From positions 1-64,000 of the forward strand of contig NZ_SLWN01000016.1 of NCBI RefSeq assembly GCF_004342025.1: DNA of 64,000 nucleotides. Reading direction: 5' to 3'. This DNA is from Kribbella steppae (lineage in GTDB: Bacteria; Actinomycetota; Actinomycetes; Propionibacteriales; Kribbellaceae). The notes under the pieces were generated by a model that was not told the origin of the DNA, made no database searches, and saw only the letters and a program-made list of their open reading frames with translations. Shown here in pieces: positions 24,024-32,134 of the stretch (its first letter is position 1; every line of letters begins with the position of its first letter). The position numbers and the translations under genes are program-made.

Positions 24024-25254
24024 TGGCGTCTCGGTGCATGCGTTCTACTGGGTATTCGCGGGTGTAGCCGTTGCCGCCGAGGATTTGGATGGCTTCTTCG
24101 GTGACCTTGACGGCGACCTCGCCGGCTTTCAACTTCGCCATGGAGCCTTCGCCGTGGCGGTAGTCGGGGGTTTCGCCGCGCATCAGGCCCGCGGACATGT
24201 TGGCGGCGCGCCACACCAGCAGGCGGGCGGCGTCGATCTCCAGGGCCATGTCGGCGAGTTTGAAGGCGATGCCCTGGTTGTCGATGATCGGACGGCCGAA
24301 CTGTTCGCGGGTCTTGGCGTAGTCGAGGGCGACCTCGTAGGCGGCCCGCGCGATGCCGATCGCCTGGGCGCCGACGATGTGGCGGGTCATCTCGAAGGTG
24401 GCCATCGAGGCGTTGCGGCCCGAGGCCTGGGGTTCGCGGGCGCGAGCCAGGCGCGCGTCCAGCTTCTCCTTGCCGCCGAGCACGTCCCCGGCCGGGATCC
24501 GGACGTTGTCGAAGAAGACGTCGGCGGTGTGCGACGCCCGCAGCCCGTGTTTGCGCAGCTTGGCGCCCTGCTCGAGGCCGCGCACTTCGGACTTCGGTAC
24601 GACGAACGCCGCCTGCCCCTTCGTCCCCAGCGACGGGTCCACGGTCGCGATCACCACGTGGATATCCGCGATCCCGCCGTTCGTCGCCCACGCCTTCTGC
24701 CCGTTGATCACCCACTCATCAGTGACCGGGTCGTACGTCGCCCGCGTACGGATCGCGGACACGTCCGAACCCGCGCCAGGCTCCGACGAGCAGAAGGCGG
24801 CGACCTTGACGTCGTCCGGCGTGCCGTAGCACCGCCCCATCCACTGGCTCCATTGTTCGGGCGTGCCGTTGGAGAAGATCGCGGACGACGCCAGGCCAGT
24901 GCCCTTCAGGGACATCCCGATGCCGGCGTCACCCCAGAACAGCTCCTCGTGGACCAGCGGCATCAGCAGGCCGGACGGGTCGATGAAGAGGTTGACGTTG
25001 GCCTCCAGGCCGTACAGGCCGATCTTGGCGGCCTCCTGGATCACCGGCCACGGCGTCTCCTCGCGCTCGTCCCACTCGGCGGCGGCCGGGCGGATCACGT
25101 CGGCGGCGAAGGTGTGGGCCCAGTCCCGGATCTCCTGCTGCTCGGTGTTCAGAGCGAGCGAGAAGTGGCTCCAGCCCGGCTTCGCGCGCTCGGCGCCGAG
25201 TTCACCGGCGAGCGCCATCACATCGGACGAGACGGCAGGCTTCGGATCAGTCAT
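23941..25254 (-). CDS. acyl-CoA dehydrogenase family protein
   Basis: A 437-residue flavoenzyme: FCSSEPGAGSDVSAI (FAD/substrate loop), INGQKAWATNGG, ARAAYEVALDYAKTREQFGR, ILGGNGYTREYPVERMHRDA and C-terminal IFEGTSEIQRLVIARAISG. It catalyses alpha,beta-dehydrogenation of acyl-CoA in beta-oxidation. ATG 25254 is chosen (GAGG 6-7 nt upstream) over GTG 25266. It is divergent from the TetR-thiolase-FabG-MaoC operon and completes that pathway. Its 3' end is the source of two remnants at 3681 and 13287. Confidence 0.92.
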   Translation of the reverse strand: MTDPKPAVSSDVMALAGELGAERAKPGWSHFSLALNTEQQEIRDWAHTFAADVIRPAAAEWDEREETPWPVIQEAAKIGLYGLEANVNLFIDPSGLLMPLVHEELFWGDAGIGMSLKGTGLASSAIFSNGTPEQWSQWMGRCYGTPDDVKVAAFCSSEPGAGSDVSAIRTRATYDPVTDEWVINGQKAWATNGGIADIHVVIATVDPSLGTKGQAAFVVPKSEVRGLEQGAKLRKHGLRASHTADVFFDNVRIPAGDVLGGKEKLDARLARAREPQASGRNASMATFEMTRHIVGAQAIGIARAAYEVALDYAKTREQFGRPIIDNQGIAFKLADMALEIDAARLLVWRAANMSAGLMRGETPDYRHGEGSMAKLKAGEVAVKVTEEAIQILGGNGYTREYPVERMHRDAKIYTIFEGTSEIQRLVIARAISGMRIR

Positions 25255-25299
25255 CAACATCCTCACAAGGCAAACCAGGGGAAGGGCGAGCAGTCAGAT

Positions 25300-25317
25300 G
25301 TTACCCACGAGTGTAAC
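25300..25317. promoter_or_regulatory. operator candidate in the acyl-CoA dehydrogenase/TetR spacer
   Basis: GTTAC-N8-GTAAC (25300-25317) is an inverted repeat about 46 bp downstream-facing from the dehydrogenase start and 43 bp upstream of the tetR start. The tetR promoter has a -10 TAAGAT at 25349-25354, 6 nt before its ATG. The site would let the TetR protein control both directions (inference). Confidence 0.5.
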
Positions 25318-25360
25318 CGGCGTTTGCACCAGGGGGTACCACTGTGGCTAAGATCGATCC

Positions 25361-26122
25361 ATGAGCTCCGCGCTGCTCGCGATCGGACGCCGCCGGACGA
25401 CGGCGGAGCGTCGCCGCGACCGGGAGCGGGACATCATCCGGGCCACCCGCGAGCTGTTCGACGAGCGGGGCACGATCGACGCCCAGATCGACGATATCGC
25501 CAAACGGGTCGGGATCAACAAGGCGCTGATCTACCGGCACTTCGCCGGCAAGGAGGAGCTGTTCGCGCTCACCCTGGTCGACTACCTGGGCGAGCTGGAC
25601 GAGCGCCTCGCCGCCGTCGACAGCGCCCGTAAGGCCCCCCTCAACCGGCTGCGAGCACTCAGCGAGGTGTTCGTCGACTTCTGCCTCGAGTATCCGGCGT
25701 TCGCCGACTGCGCGATGAGTCTGCTGCGCCGGACCGGCGAGGAACTCTTCGGCGAGATCACCGAGCCGGTGATGATGAAACTGGGCACGGCGATGGCCAC
25801 CGCGCTGGAGCGGATCGCGGCGATCCTCAAGGCCGGTCAGCAGTCGGGGGTGTTCGACGAGGTCGACACCGACTACCTGGCCAACCACCTCTACACCCAG
25901 ACGCTCGGGTCGTTGCACATGGCAAGAGTCGGGTTGATCGTGTCGAGCGGGCAGCCGGGGCATCCGGTCGTGCATCATGCCGATATCGCCACCGTCCGGG
26001 CGACCGCGATCACCGCCACGCTCGCAACCGCAGTCGGCCGTAAAGCCCTTCCCACGGCCAACGGCAAACCCAGAACCAACAGCAAATCCTCGCGGTCCAG
26101 CAGAGCAGGAGAGAAATCGTGA
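25361..26122 (+). CDS. TetR-family regulator of the beta-oxidation locus
   Basis: A 253-residue TetR protein: Arg-rich N-terminus, helix-turn-helix at 20-65 (IDDIAKRVGINKALIYRHFA), then a ligand domain (FVDFCLEYPAF, EITEPVMMKLG) as in fatty-acid responsive regulators. The C-terminal 30 residues are low-complexity Ser/Arg/Lys. ATG 25361 lies 6 nt after the -10 TAAGAT, so the transcript is probably leaderless. The stop overlaps the thiolase GTG, making it the first gene of the operon it likely controls. Confidence 0.87.
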   Translation: MSSALLAIGRRRTTAERRRDRERDIIRATRELFDERGTIDAQIDDIAKRVGINKALIYRHFAGKEELFALTLVDYLGELDERLAAVDSARKAPLNRLRALSEVFVDFCLEYPAFADCAMSLLRRTGEELFGEITEPVMMKLGTAMATALERIAAILKAGQQSGVFDEVDTDYLANHLYTQTLGSLHMARVGLIVSSGQPGHPVVHHADIATVRATAITATLATAVGRKALPTANGKPRTNSKSSRSSRAGEKS

Positions 26123-27396
26123 CCGAGACCCGCAAGGTCGCCGTTGTCGCCGGCAACAGGATTCCATTCGCCCGGCAGGACAAGACCTACCGGCACGCGT
26201 CCAACTCCGACATGCTCACCGCCGCCCTCAACGGCCTGGTCGACCGGTCCGGCCTGGGCGGCCAGGAGCTCGGCGAGGTCGTCGCCGGCGCCGTGCTCAA
26301 GCACGCCCGCGACTGGAACATGGTCCGCGAGGTCGTCCTCGGATCCAAGCTCGCGCCCACGACCCCGGCGTACGACATCCAGCAGGCCTGCGGCACCGGG
26401 CTCGAGGCGGCGATCCTGGTCGCCAACAAGATCGCCCTCGGCCAGATCGACGCGGGGATCGCGGGCGGCGTCGACACGGCCAGCGACGCGCCGATCGCGG
26501 TGAACGACCGGCTGCGCAACATCCTGCTCGACCTCAACCGGGCCAAGACCTACCCGGATCGCCTCAAAGTGCTGGCGCGCGTACGGCCGAAGGACGTCGT
26601 ACCGGAGATCCCACGCAACGCCGAGCCGCGGACCCGCAAGTCGATGGGTGACCACGCGGCCCTGACCGCGCTGGAGTGGGGTATCACCCGGGAAGCGCAG
26701 GACGAGCTCGCGTACCGCTCCCACATCAACCTCGCCAAGAGCTACGACCGAGGCTTCCAGAACGACCTGATCACGCCGTACCTGGGCCTGGAGACGGACC
26801 AGAACCTGAGGCCCGACACCACCCTGGAGAAGCTGGCCAAGCTCAAGACCGTCTACGGCAAGGGCGAGACCGCGACGATGACGGCGGGCAACTCGACCCC
26901 GCTCACCGACGGCGCATCCGCCGTACTGCTGGCCACCGACGAGTGGGCGACCGAGCGCGGACTGCGGCCGCTCGCCTACCTGACCCACTCGCAGACCGCC
27001 GCGGTCGACTACGTGAAGGGCGCCGAGGGCCTGCTGATGGCTCCCGCGTACGCCGTACCACGCATGCTGGCCCGGGCTGGACTGACGCTGCAGGACTTCG
27101 ACTACTACGAGATCCACGAGGCGTTCGCATCCCAGGTGTTGTCCACCCTGAAGGCGTGGGAGGATCCGATCTTCTGCAAGGAACGGCTCGGTCTGGACGC
27201 GCCGCTGGGCGAGATCGACCGCGACAAGCTGAACGTGAACGGCAGCTCGCTGGCCGCGGGCCACCCGTTCGCGGCGACCGGCGGGCGGATCGTCGCCGCA
27301 CTGGCCAAGCAACTGGACGAGAACGGCGGCGGCCGGGGCCTGATCTCGATCTGCGCCGCGGGCGGCCAGGGTGTCGTCGCCATCCTCGAGAAGTAG
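26119..27396 (+). CDS. acetyl-CoA C-acyltransferase (thiolase)
   Basis: A 425-residue thiolase of the FadI type: nucleophile Cys in QQACGTGLEAAILVANKI (about residue 91), the NSTPLTDGASAVLLA segment, YEIHEAFASQVL (catalytic His), NVNGSSLAAGHPFAATGGR and C-terminal ISICAAGGQGVV (second Cys). It cleaves 3-ketoacyl-CoA to acetyl-CoA in beta-oxidation. GTG start overlaps the TetR stop; FabG follows 8 bp after the stop. Confidence 0.92.
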   Translation: MTETRKVAVVAGNRIPFARQDKTYRHASNSDMLTAALNGLVDRSGLGGQELGEVVAGAVLKHARDWNMVREVVLGSKLAPTTPAYDIQQACGTGLEAAILVANKIALGQIDAGIAGGVDTASDAPIAVNDRLRNILLDLNRAKTYPDRLKVLARVRPKDVVPEIPRNAEPRTRKSMGDHAALTALEWGITREAQDELAYRSHINLAKSYDRGFQNDLITPYLGLETDQNLRPDTTLEKLAKLKTVYGKGETATMTAGNSTPLTDGASAVLLATDEWATERGLRPLAYLTHSQTAAVDYVKGAEGLLMAPAYAVPRMLARAGLTLQDFDYYEIHEAFASQVLSTLKAWEDPIFCKERLGLDAPLGEIDRDKLNVNGSSLAAGHPFAATGGRIVAALAKQLDENGGGRGLISICAAGGQGVVAILEK

Positions 27397-27404
27397 GAGC
27401 TGAG

Positions 27405-28751
27405 ATGACGGACCGCTACCAGACCTTCACCCGGACGCCGCTCGGCCAGACCCTGGTGAAGAACCTGGGTCTGCCCGACCCGACTCCCCTGCCGCGCTGG
27501 ATCGACGGCGCGCCGGTGATCGACGGGCCGGTGGTGTTCGGCGCGATCTCCGAGACTGACACCGGGAAGGCGATCCAGGCCCTGCTGCGGGATATCGGCG
27601 CATCCTTCAGTACGGCGACCGAGGGCATCGCCTCCAGCGAGATCCGGCCGAAGGCACTCGTCTTCGACGCGACCGGCGCGACCTCGACCGCCGAGCTGAC
27701 GAGCCTGCAGCGCTTCTTCTCCCCCGTCATCCGCCAGCTCGCGCCCGCCGGCCGGGTGATCGTGGTCGGCCGGACGCCGGAGCTCGCGCAATCACCGGAG
27801 CAGCAGATCGCTCAGCGCGCGCTGGAGGGCTTCACCCGCTCGCTCGGCAAGGAGGTCAAGCGCGGCGCGACGGTGAATCTGGTGTACGTCGCTCCGGACG
27901 CACACGAGCAACTGGATTCGACACTCCGCTTCTTCCTGTCGCCCAAGTCGGCGTACGTCGACGGCCAGGTCGCCAGGATCGGGACCGGACCGCTGGTCAG
28001 CAACGGCCCGGATCACCCGCTGGCCGGCAAGGTCGCCCTGGTGACGGGTGCGGCCCGCGGTATCGGTGCCGCGATCGCCGACATCCTGGCCCGTGACGGC
28101 GCGACCGTGATCGGCGTCGACGTGCCGCAGAACGCGGACGCGCTCCGCAAGGTGATCTCCAGGATCGGCGGCAGCGAACTGCTGCTCGACGTCACCGCGG
28201 TCGACGCGCCGCAACGGATCGCCGCGCACGCGCAGGAGCAGTACGGCGGTCTCGACATCGTCGTCCACAACGCCGGCATCACCCGGGACAAGCGGCTGGC
28301 GAACATGCGCACCGACGCCTGGGACGCCGTACTCGATGTGAACCTGCGCGCGCCCGAGCGGATCACAAGTCATCTGCTCGAGTCCGGCGCGCTGCGCGAC
28401 GGCGGCTCGGTCATCGGGGTCGCGAGTATCGCCGGGATCGCGGGGAACAACGGCCAGACGAACTACGCGACCTCCAAGGCCGGTGTGATCGGTCTGGTCC
28501 AGGCGCTCGCGCCGAAGCTGGCGGAGCGGCAGATCCGGATCAACGCGGTCGCACCGGGCTTCATCGAGACCGAGATGACCGCGAAGGTTCCGTTCACGAT
28601 CCGCGAGGTCGGCCGCCGGATCAACTCGCTGCAGCAGGGCGGGCTGCCGATCGATGTAGCCGAAACGATCGCCTGGTTCGCCGACCCGGCCTCGGCCGGT
28701 GTGACCGGCAACGTGGTCCGCGTCTGCGGCCAGAGCATGCTGGGTGCGTGA
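27405..28751 (+). CDS. high-molecular-weight 3-oxoacyl-ACP/CoA reductase (FabG4-like)
   Basis: A 448-residue protein, about twice the normal FabG length. The N-terminal ~200 residues form a degenerate Rossmann domain (ALVFDATGATSTAELTSLQR, RALEGFTRSLGKEVKRG). Residues 210-448 are a complete SDR reductase: TGAARGIGAAIA, VHNAGITRDK, Ser before YATSKAGV (Tyr-x3-Lys). This matches mycobacterial FabG4/HMwFabG, an NADH-dependent beta-ketoacyl-CoA reductase. Together with the thiolase and MaoC it gives the 3-hydroxyacyl steps. ATG 27405 lies in AGGAGCTGAG context. Confidence 0.9.
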   Translation: MTDRYQTFTRTPLGQTLVKNLGLPDPTPLPRWIDGAPVIDGPVVFGAISETDTGKAIQALLRDIGASFSTATEGIASSEIRPKALVFDATGATSTAELTSLQRFFSPVIRQLAPAGRVIVVGRTPELAQSPEQQIAQRALEGFTRSLGKEVKRGATVNLVYVAPDAHEQLDSTLRFFLSPKSAYVDGQVARIGTGPLVSNGPDHPLAGKVALVTGAARGIGAAIADILARDGATVIGVDVPQNADALRKVISRIGGSELLLDVTAVDAPQRIAAHAQEQYGGLDIVVHNAGITRDKRLANMRTDAWDAVLDVNLRAPERITSHLLESGALRDGGSVIGVASIAGIAGNNGQTNYATSKAGVIGLVQALAPKLAERQIRINAVAPGFIETEMTAKVPFTIREVGRRINSLQQGGLPIDVAETIAWFADPASAGVTGNVVRVCGQSMLGA

Positions 28752-28752
28752 C

Positions 28753-29610
28753 ATGCCGACTCGACGGTACGACGACTCCCCCGGCTTCGGCGCGCTCTAC
28801 GCCCGGACCGTGAAGGCCACGCTGCGTCGCGCGGACTACGAGCCGGACGCCGACGGCCTCACCCTCGAGCTGCCCCGATCCGCGATCGATCAGGACCACT
28901 TGGCGGCGTACCGAGATGTCACCGGCTTCACCGCCGGGCCGGCGCTACCGGTGACGTACCCGCACGTCCTGGCGTTCCCGCTGCACCTGGACCTGATGTC
29001 CGACCCGTCGTTCCCCTACAAGCCGATGGGGATCGTGCACCTGTCGAACACGATCAGCCAGCTGCAGCCGATCCCGATCCACGCCGAGCCGGCCATCCGG
29101 GTGCACAGTACGGCGGAACGCCCGCATCCGAAGGGCACGGTCTTCGACGTGATCAGCGAGGTCAGCGTCGACGGCGAGGTCGTCTGGACCGACCTGACCA
29201 CACTGCTCAGCCGCTCCACCGGCAACGAGAACGCACACGTCGACCTGCTCCCGGATCCCAAGCTCGACCCGGCCGCATGGTGGGACCTGCGCGGGAACCT
29301 CGGCCGCCGGTACGCATCCGCGTCCGGCGATCGGAACCCGATCCACCTGTTCAAACTGACCGCCCAGGCGTTCGGGTTCCCCCGCCAGATCGCGCACGGC
29401 ATGTGGGCCAAGGCCGCCTCGCTCGCCTCGATGCAGCGCGTTGCGAAGCTCCCAGATGCTTTCACGGTCCGCGTCGACTTCCGCAAGCCGCTGCTGCTCC
29501 CCTCCCGGGTCCAGTTCGGCTACAAGACGTCCGGCAAGATCACCGACTTCGCCGTGTACGACGAGCGCCGCGAGCTCACCCACCTGGTCGGCCGGCTCCA
29601 GGCACACTGA
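28753..29610 (+). CDS. MaoC-like double-hotdog enoyl-CoA hydratase
   Basis: A 285-residue double-hotdog protein. The N-terminal hotdog is degenerate (AYRDVTGFTAGPALPVTYPHV). The C-terminal hotdog carries the hydratase-2 motif: YASASGDRNPIHLFKLTAQA followed by FGFPRQIAHGMWAK with the Asp/His pair. It hydrates trans-2-enoyl-CoA to the (R)-3-hydroxyacyl form, fitting the FabG4-like partner. ATG 28753 is 1 nt after the FabG stop; a GTG at 28744 is possible. Confidence 0.88.
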   Translation: MPTRRYDDSPGFGALYARTVKATLRRADYEPDADGLTLELPRSAIDQDHLAAYRDVTGFTAGPALPVTYPHVLAFPLHLDLMSDPSFPYKPMGIVHLSNTISQLQPIPIHAEPAIRVHSTAERPHPKGTVFDVISEVSVDGEVVWTDLTTLLSRSTGNENAHVDLLPDPKLDPAAWWDLRGNLGRRYASASGDRNPIHLFKLTAQAFGFPRQIAHGMWAKAASLASMQRVAKLPDAFTVRVDFRKPLLLPSRVQFGYKTSGKITDFAVYDERRELTHLVGRLQAH

Positions 29611-29676
29611 CCGGCCTCGACCTTCTCTCGACTACGCCGAGGAAGTGGAGGACACTCCGAGCCAGGAGGGGTGGTC

Positions 29677-29961
29677 ATGATAGGTGCACTGTTACTCGGT
29701 TTGGTCTGCGGAGTTCTGGCCCGGATGCTCGTCCCCGGTGATGCCTTCCGGCACATGAGCGGGCCGAAGTCCTGGCTTGTTTCGATCGGACTCGGTTTGC
29801 TCGGAGCCCTGCTCGGCTACTTGATCTTCACGCTGGGCCTCGGCATCGGTGACACCGACATCTTCGACTGGGGCGGCCTGGTGGGTGCCCTGATCGGGAC
29901 GATCATCGTGGTGCCGATCGCGACCATGATCCTGCGACGGCGCTCGCACAGTCCGACCTGA
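29677..29961 (+). CDS. GlsB/YeaQ/YmgE-family small membrane protein
   Basis: A 94-residue protein with three membrane helices and glycine-rich packing (IGALLLGLVCGVLARMLVPG; GLGLLGALLGYLIF; GLVGALIGTIIVVPIATMIL), the usual form of the transglycosylase-associated/YeaQ family, stress-linked but of unknown function. ATG 29677 is 7 nt after AGGAGG; the in-frame GTG at 29671 is too close to it. It converges on the short ThrRS gene. Confidence 0.85.
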   Translation: MIGALLLGLVCGVLARMLVPGDAFRHMSGPKSWLVSIGLGLLGALLGYLIFTLGLGIGDTDIFDWGGLVGALIGTIIVVPIATMILRRRSHSPT

Positions 29962-29965
29962 CCCA

Positions 29966-31210
29966 TCAGCTGAGCTCGCCTGCTGGTTGAAGCGAGGGCG
30001 GTTGGCACCTGGCGCGGAGGTCGTCGAGGACTACCGCGATCTCCGCTGGGTCGAACCGCTGTCCATCCCGTTGGCGGAGGGCGATGAGTCCGTCGGCGGC
30101 CTCGCGCGCGCCGATGACGGCCTGGTACGGCGCCAGCCGGTTCTCGCGGATGCGAGCACCGAGACTGCCCTCGTCGGCATGCGCGACCTCAACCCGCAGA
30201 CCGCGATGCGACGCCCGCCGGGCAACCTCGACGGCGAGCTTCTCCTCATCATCGGAGATCGGCAGTACGACGAGTTGCACCGGAGCAAGCCAAGCCGGGA
30301 AGGCGCCGCCGTGTACCTCGATCAGCTGGGCGACGGCACGTTCGATGCTGCCCACGATCGCGCGATGCACCATCACCGGACGGTGTTTGTTGCCGTCGGC
30401 ACCGACGTACTCGAGGCCGAAACGCTCCGGCTGGTGGAAGTCGATCTGCACGGTCGACAGGCTGAACTCGCGCCCGGCCGAGTCCGCCAACTGGATGTCG
30501 ATCTTCGGCCCGTAGAACGCGGCGTCGCCGGGCGACTCCTCGTAGTCCATCCCGGCGTTGTCGAGCACCTCGCGGAGCAGTCCGGCCGCCTGATCCCAGC
30601 TCGCGGCATCACCGACGTACTTGCTGCTCGGGCTATCGAAATCAGCGTCCTCCGACGGCAGCGCCAGGACGTAGCGCGACGCGCTGATACCCATGTCTTC
30701 GTACGCCCGATTGATCAGGCCGAGCGCGTTGCCGGCCTCCTCGGCGACCTGGTCGAGACTGCAGAAGATGTGCGCGTCGTTGAGCTGCATGGCGCGGACC
30801 CGGCTCAGGCCGCCGATCGCTCCGGACAGCTCGGCGCGATACTGCCCACCGAGCTCGGACAGCCGCAGCGGAAGCTCGCGGTAGCTGTGTGAGCGGGACC
30901 GGTACATCAGCGCGTGGTGCGGGCAGATGCTCGGTCGCAGTACGAGCTGCTCGCCGCCCATCTCCATTGGCGGGTACATGTCGTCGCTGTACTTCGCCCA
31001 GTGGCCCGAGATCTCGTACAGCTCGCGCTTGGCGAGGACAGGTGAATACACCTGCTGATAGCCGGCTCTTCGTTCCACCTCGGCGATGTAGCTCTCCAAG
31101 GCATGGCGAACGGCGGCACCCGCAGGCAACCAGTAGGGCAGACCCGCTCCGATCAACGGGTCAGAGTCGAACAGGCCGAGCTCTCGGCCGATCTTGCGGT
31201 GGTCGTACAT
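29966..31210 (-). CDS. second threonyl-tRNA synthetase, short form without TGS and editing domains
   Basis: A 414-residue class II synthetase core plus anticodon domain; the full-length enzyme in this window has 673 residues. Zinc ligands are kept: Cys in SICPHH, His in NDAHIF and His in VMVHRAIVGSIER; motif 2 is GGQYRAELSG. The C-terminal ~100 residues are the anticodon domain (APVQLVVLPISDDEEKLA). Missing N1/N2 domains mean no hydrolytic editing of Ser-tRNA(Thr). ATG 31210 follows GAGGAG. A Thr-codon leader and a strong hairpin precede it, so it is likely an inducible backup, for example under threonyl-tRNA shortage or a ThrRS inhibitor (inference). Confidence 0.9.
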   Translation of the reverse strand: MYDHRKIGRELGLFDSDPLIGAGLPYWLPAGAAVRHALESYIAEVERRAGYQQVYSPVLAKRELYEISGHWAKYSDDMYPPMEMGGEQLVLRPSICPHHALMYRSRSHSYRELPLRLSELGGQYRAELSGAIGGLSRVRAMQLNDAHIFCSLDQVAEEAGNALGLINRAYEDMGISASRYVLALPSEDADFDSPSSKYVGDAASWDQAAGLLREVLDNAGMDYEESPGDAAFYGPKIDIQLADSAGREFSLSTVQIDFHQPERFGLEYVGADGNKHRPVMVHRAIVGSIERAVAQLIEVHGGAFPAWLAPVQLVVLPISDDEEKLAVEVARRASHRGLRVEVAHADEGSLGARIRENRLAPYQAVIGAREAADGLIALRQRDGQRFDPAEIAVVLDDLRARCQPPSLQPAGELS

Positions 31211-31253
31211 GGTGTGGCTCCTCGAATGGTTGGGGCGAGGAACCACAGAGCAC

Positions 31254-31289
31254 GACAAAGCCCCGGGGCATTCGCCCCGGGGCTTTGTC
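31254..31289 (-). terminator. attenuator hairpin upstream of the short ThrRS gene
   Basis: A perfect 16-bp stem (GACAAAGCCCCGGGGC and its complement) with a 4-nt loop lies 14 nt after the leader-peptide stop and 43 nt before the synthetase start. On the minus strand it ends CTTTGTC, with only a short U-run as usual in high-GC actinobacteria. Confidence 0.88.
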
Positions 31290-31302
31290 AGACAGTCAGG
31301 TG

Positions 31303-31356
31303 TCAGCGCGCCGGGACATACTCCGGCGTCGTCGTGACTACAGCGCGCTGCAACAT
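31303..31356 (-). CDS. threonine leader peptide (attenuation)
   Basis: A 17-residue ORF, MLQRAVVTTTPEYVPAR, starts at ATG 31356 with TTGGAG just upstream. Three consecutive ACG threonine codons occupy 31327-31335. It is followed by the hairpin at 31254-31289 and the short threonyl-tRNA synthetase gene. In classical attenuation, ribosome stalling at these codons when charged tRNA(Thr) is low would prevent terminator formation. CAGCGCGC (codons 3-5) can pair with GCGCGCTG at the leader stop, giving a competing stem. Confidence 0.8.
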   Translation of the reverse strand: MLQRAVVTTTPEYVPAR

Positions 31357-31369
31357 GTCTCCAACGATA

Positions 31370-32134
31370 TCAGAGGAACCGGGAGAGGAAGGCCCGAGTT
31401 CTTTCGTGCTGTGGATTGTCGATCACCTGCTCCGGTGTCCCCTGCTCGACCACTTGTCCGTCGTCCATGAACACCACCCGGTCCGCGGCCTCCCGCGCGA
31501 AGCTGATCTCGTGGGTGACCACGACCATCGTCAACCCGGCCGTCGCGAGCTTCTTCATCGTCACCAGCACCTCGCCGACCAGCTCCGGGTCGAGCGCCGA
31601 CGTCGGCTCGTCGAACAGCATCAGCTTCGGCCGCATCGCCAGCGCCCGGGCGATCGCGACCCGCTGCTGCTGACCACCGGACAGCTGCCGCGGGTACGAC
31701 TTCTCCCGGCCGGCCAGTCCGACCTCGTCGAGCAGCTGGACCGCCCGCGCGGTCGCCTCTCGACGACCTTCCCCGAGGACGGCCATCGGCGCTTCGATGA
31801 TGTTCTCCAGCGCCGTCATGTGCGGGAACAGGTTGAACTGCTGGAACACCATCCCGATGTCCCGACGCCGCCGGGCGATCTCGTTCGCCGACAACTCGTG
31901 CAGCCTGCCGTTGCGTACGTCGTACCCGACGTCTCGGCCGTCGACCGTGATCCGGCCGGCGTCGAGTGACTCGAGCAGGTTGACGCAGCGCAGGAAGGTC
32001 GACTTGCCCGAGCCCGACGGCCCGAGTACGACGACTGTCTCGCCCGACGCGACGTCGAGGTCGATGCCGGACAGGACTTCGGTGTGGCCGAAGCTCTTCC
32101 GTACGCCGCGAGCCTGCAATACCGCTGTGGTCAT
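31370..32134 (-). CDS. polar amino-acid type ABC transporter ATP-binding protein
   Basis: A 254-residue ATPase of the GlnQ/HisP class: Walker A GPSGSGKST, Q-loop MVFQQFNLFPHMTALENI, signature LSGGQQQRVAIARAL, Walker B LMLFDEPTSALDPE, switch His VVVTHEISFAREAADRV. It energises uptake by the permease and binding protein just upstream, whose stop overlaps its ATG. It is the last of five co-directional genes starting at 35788. Confidence 0.92.
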   Translation of the reverse strand: MTTAVLQARGVRKSFGHTEVLSGIDLDVASGETVVVLGPSGSGKSTFLRCVNLLESLDAGRITVDGRDVGYDVRNGRLHELSANEIARRRRDIGMVFQQFNLFPHMTALENIIEAPMAVLGEGRREATARAVQLLDEVGLAGREKSYPRQLSGGQQQRVAIARALAMRPKLMLFDEPTSALDPELVGEVLVTMKKLATAGLTMVVVTHEISFAREAADRVVFMDDGQVVEQGTPEQVIDNPQHERTRAFLSRFL

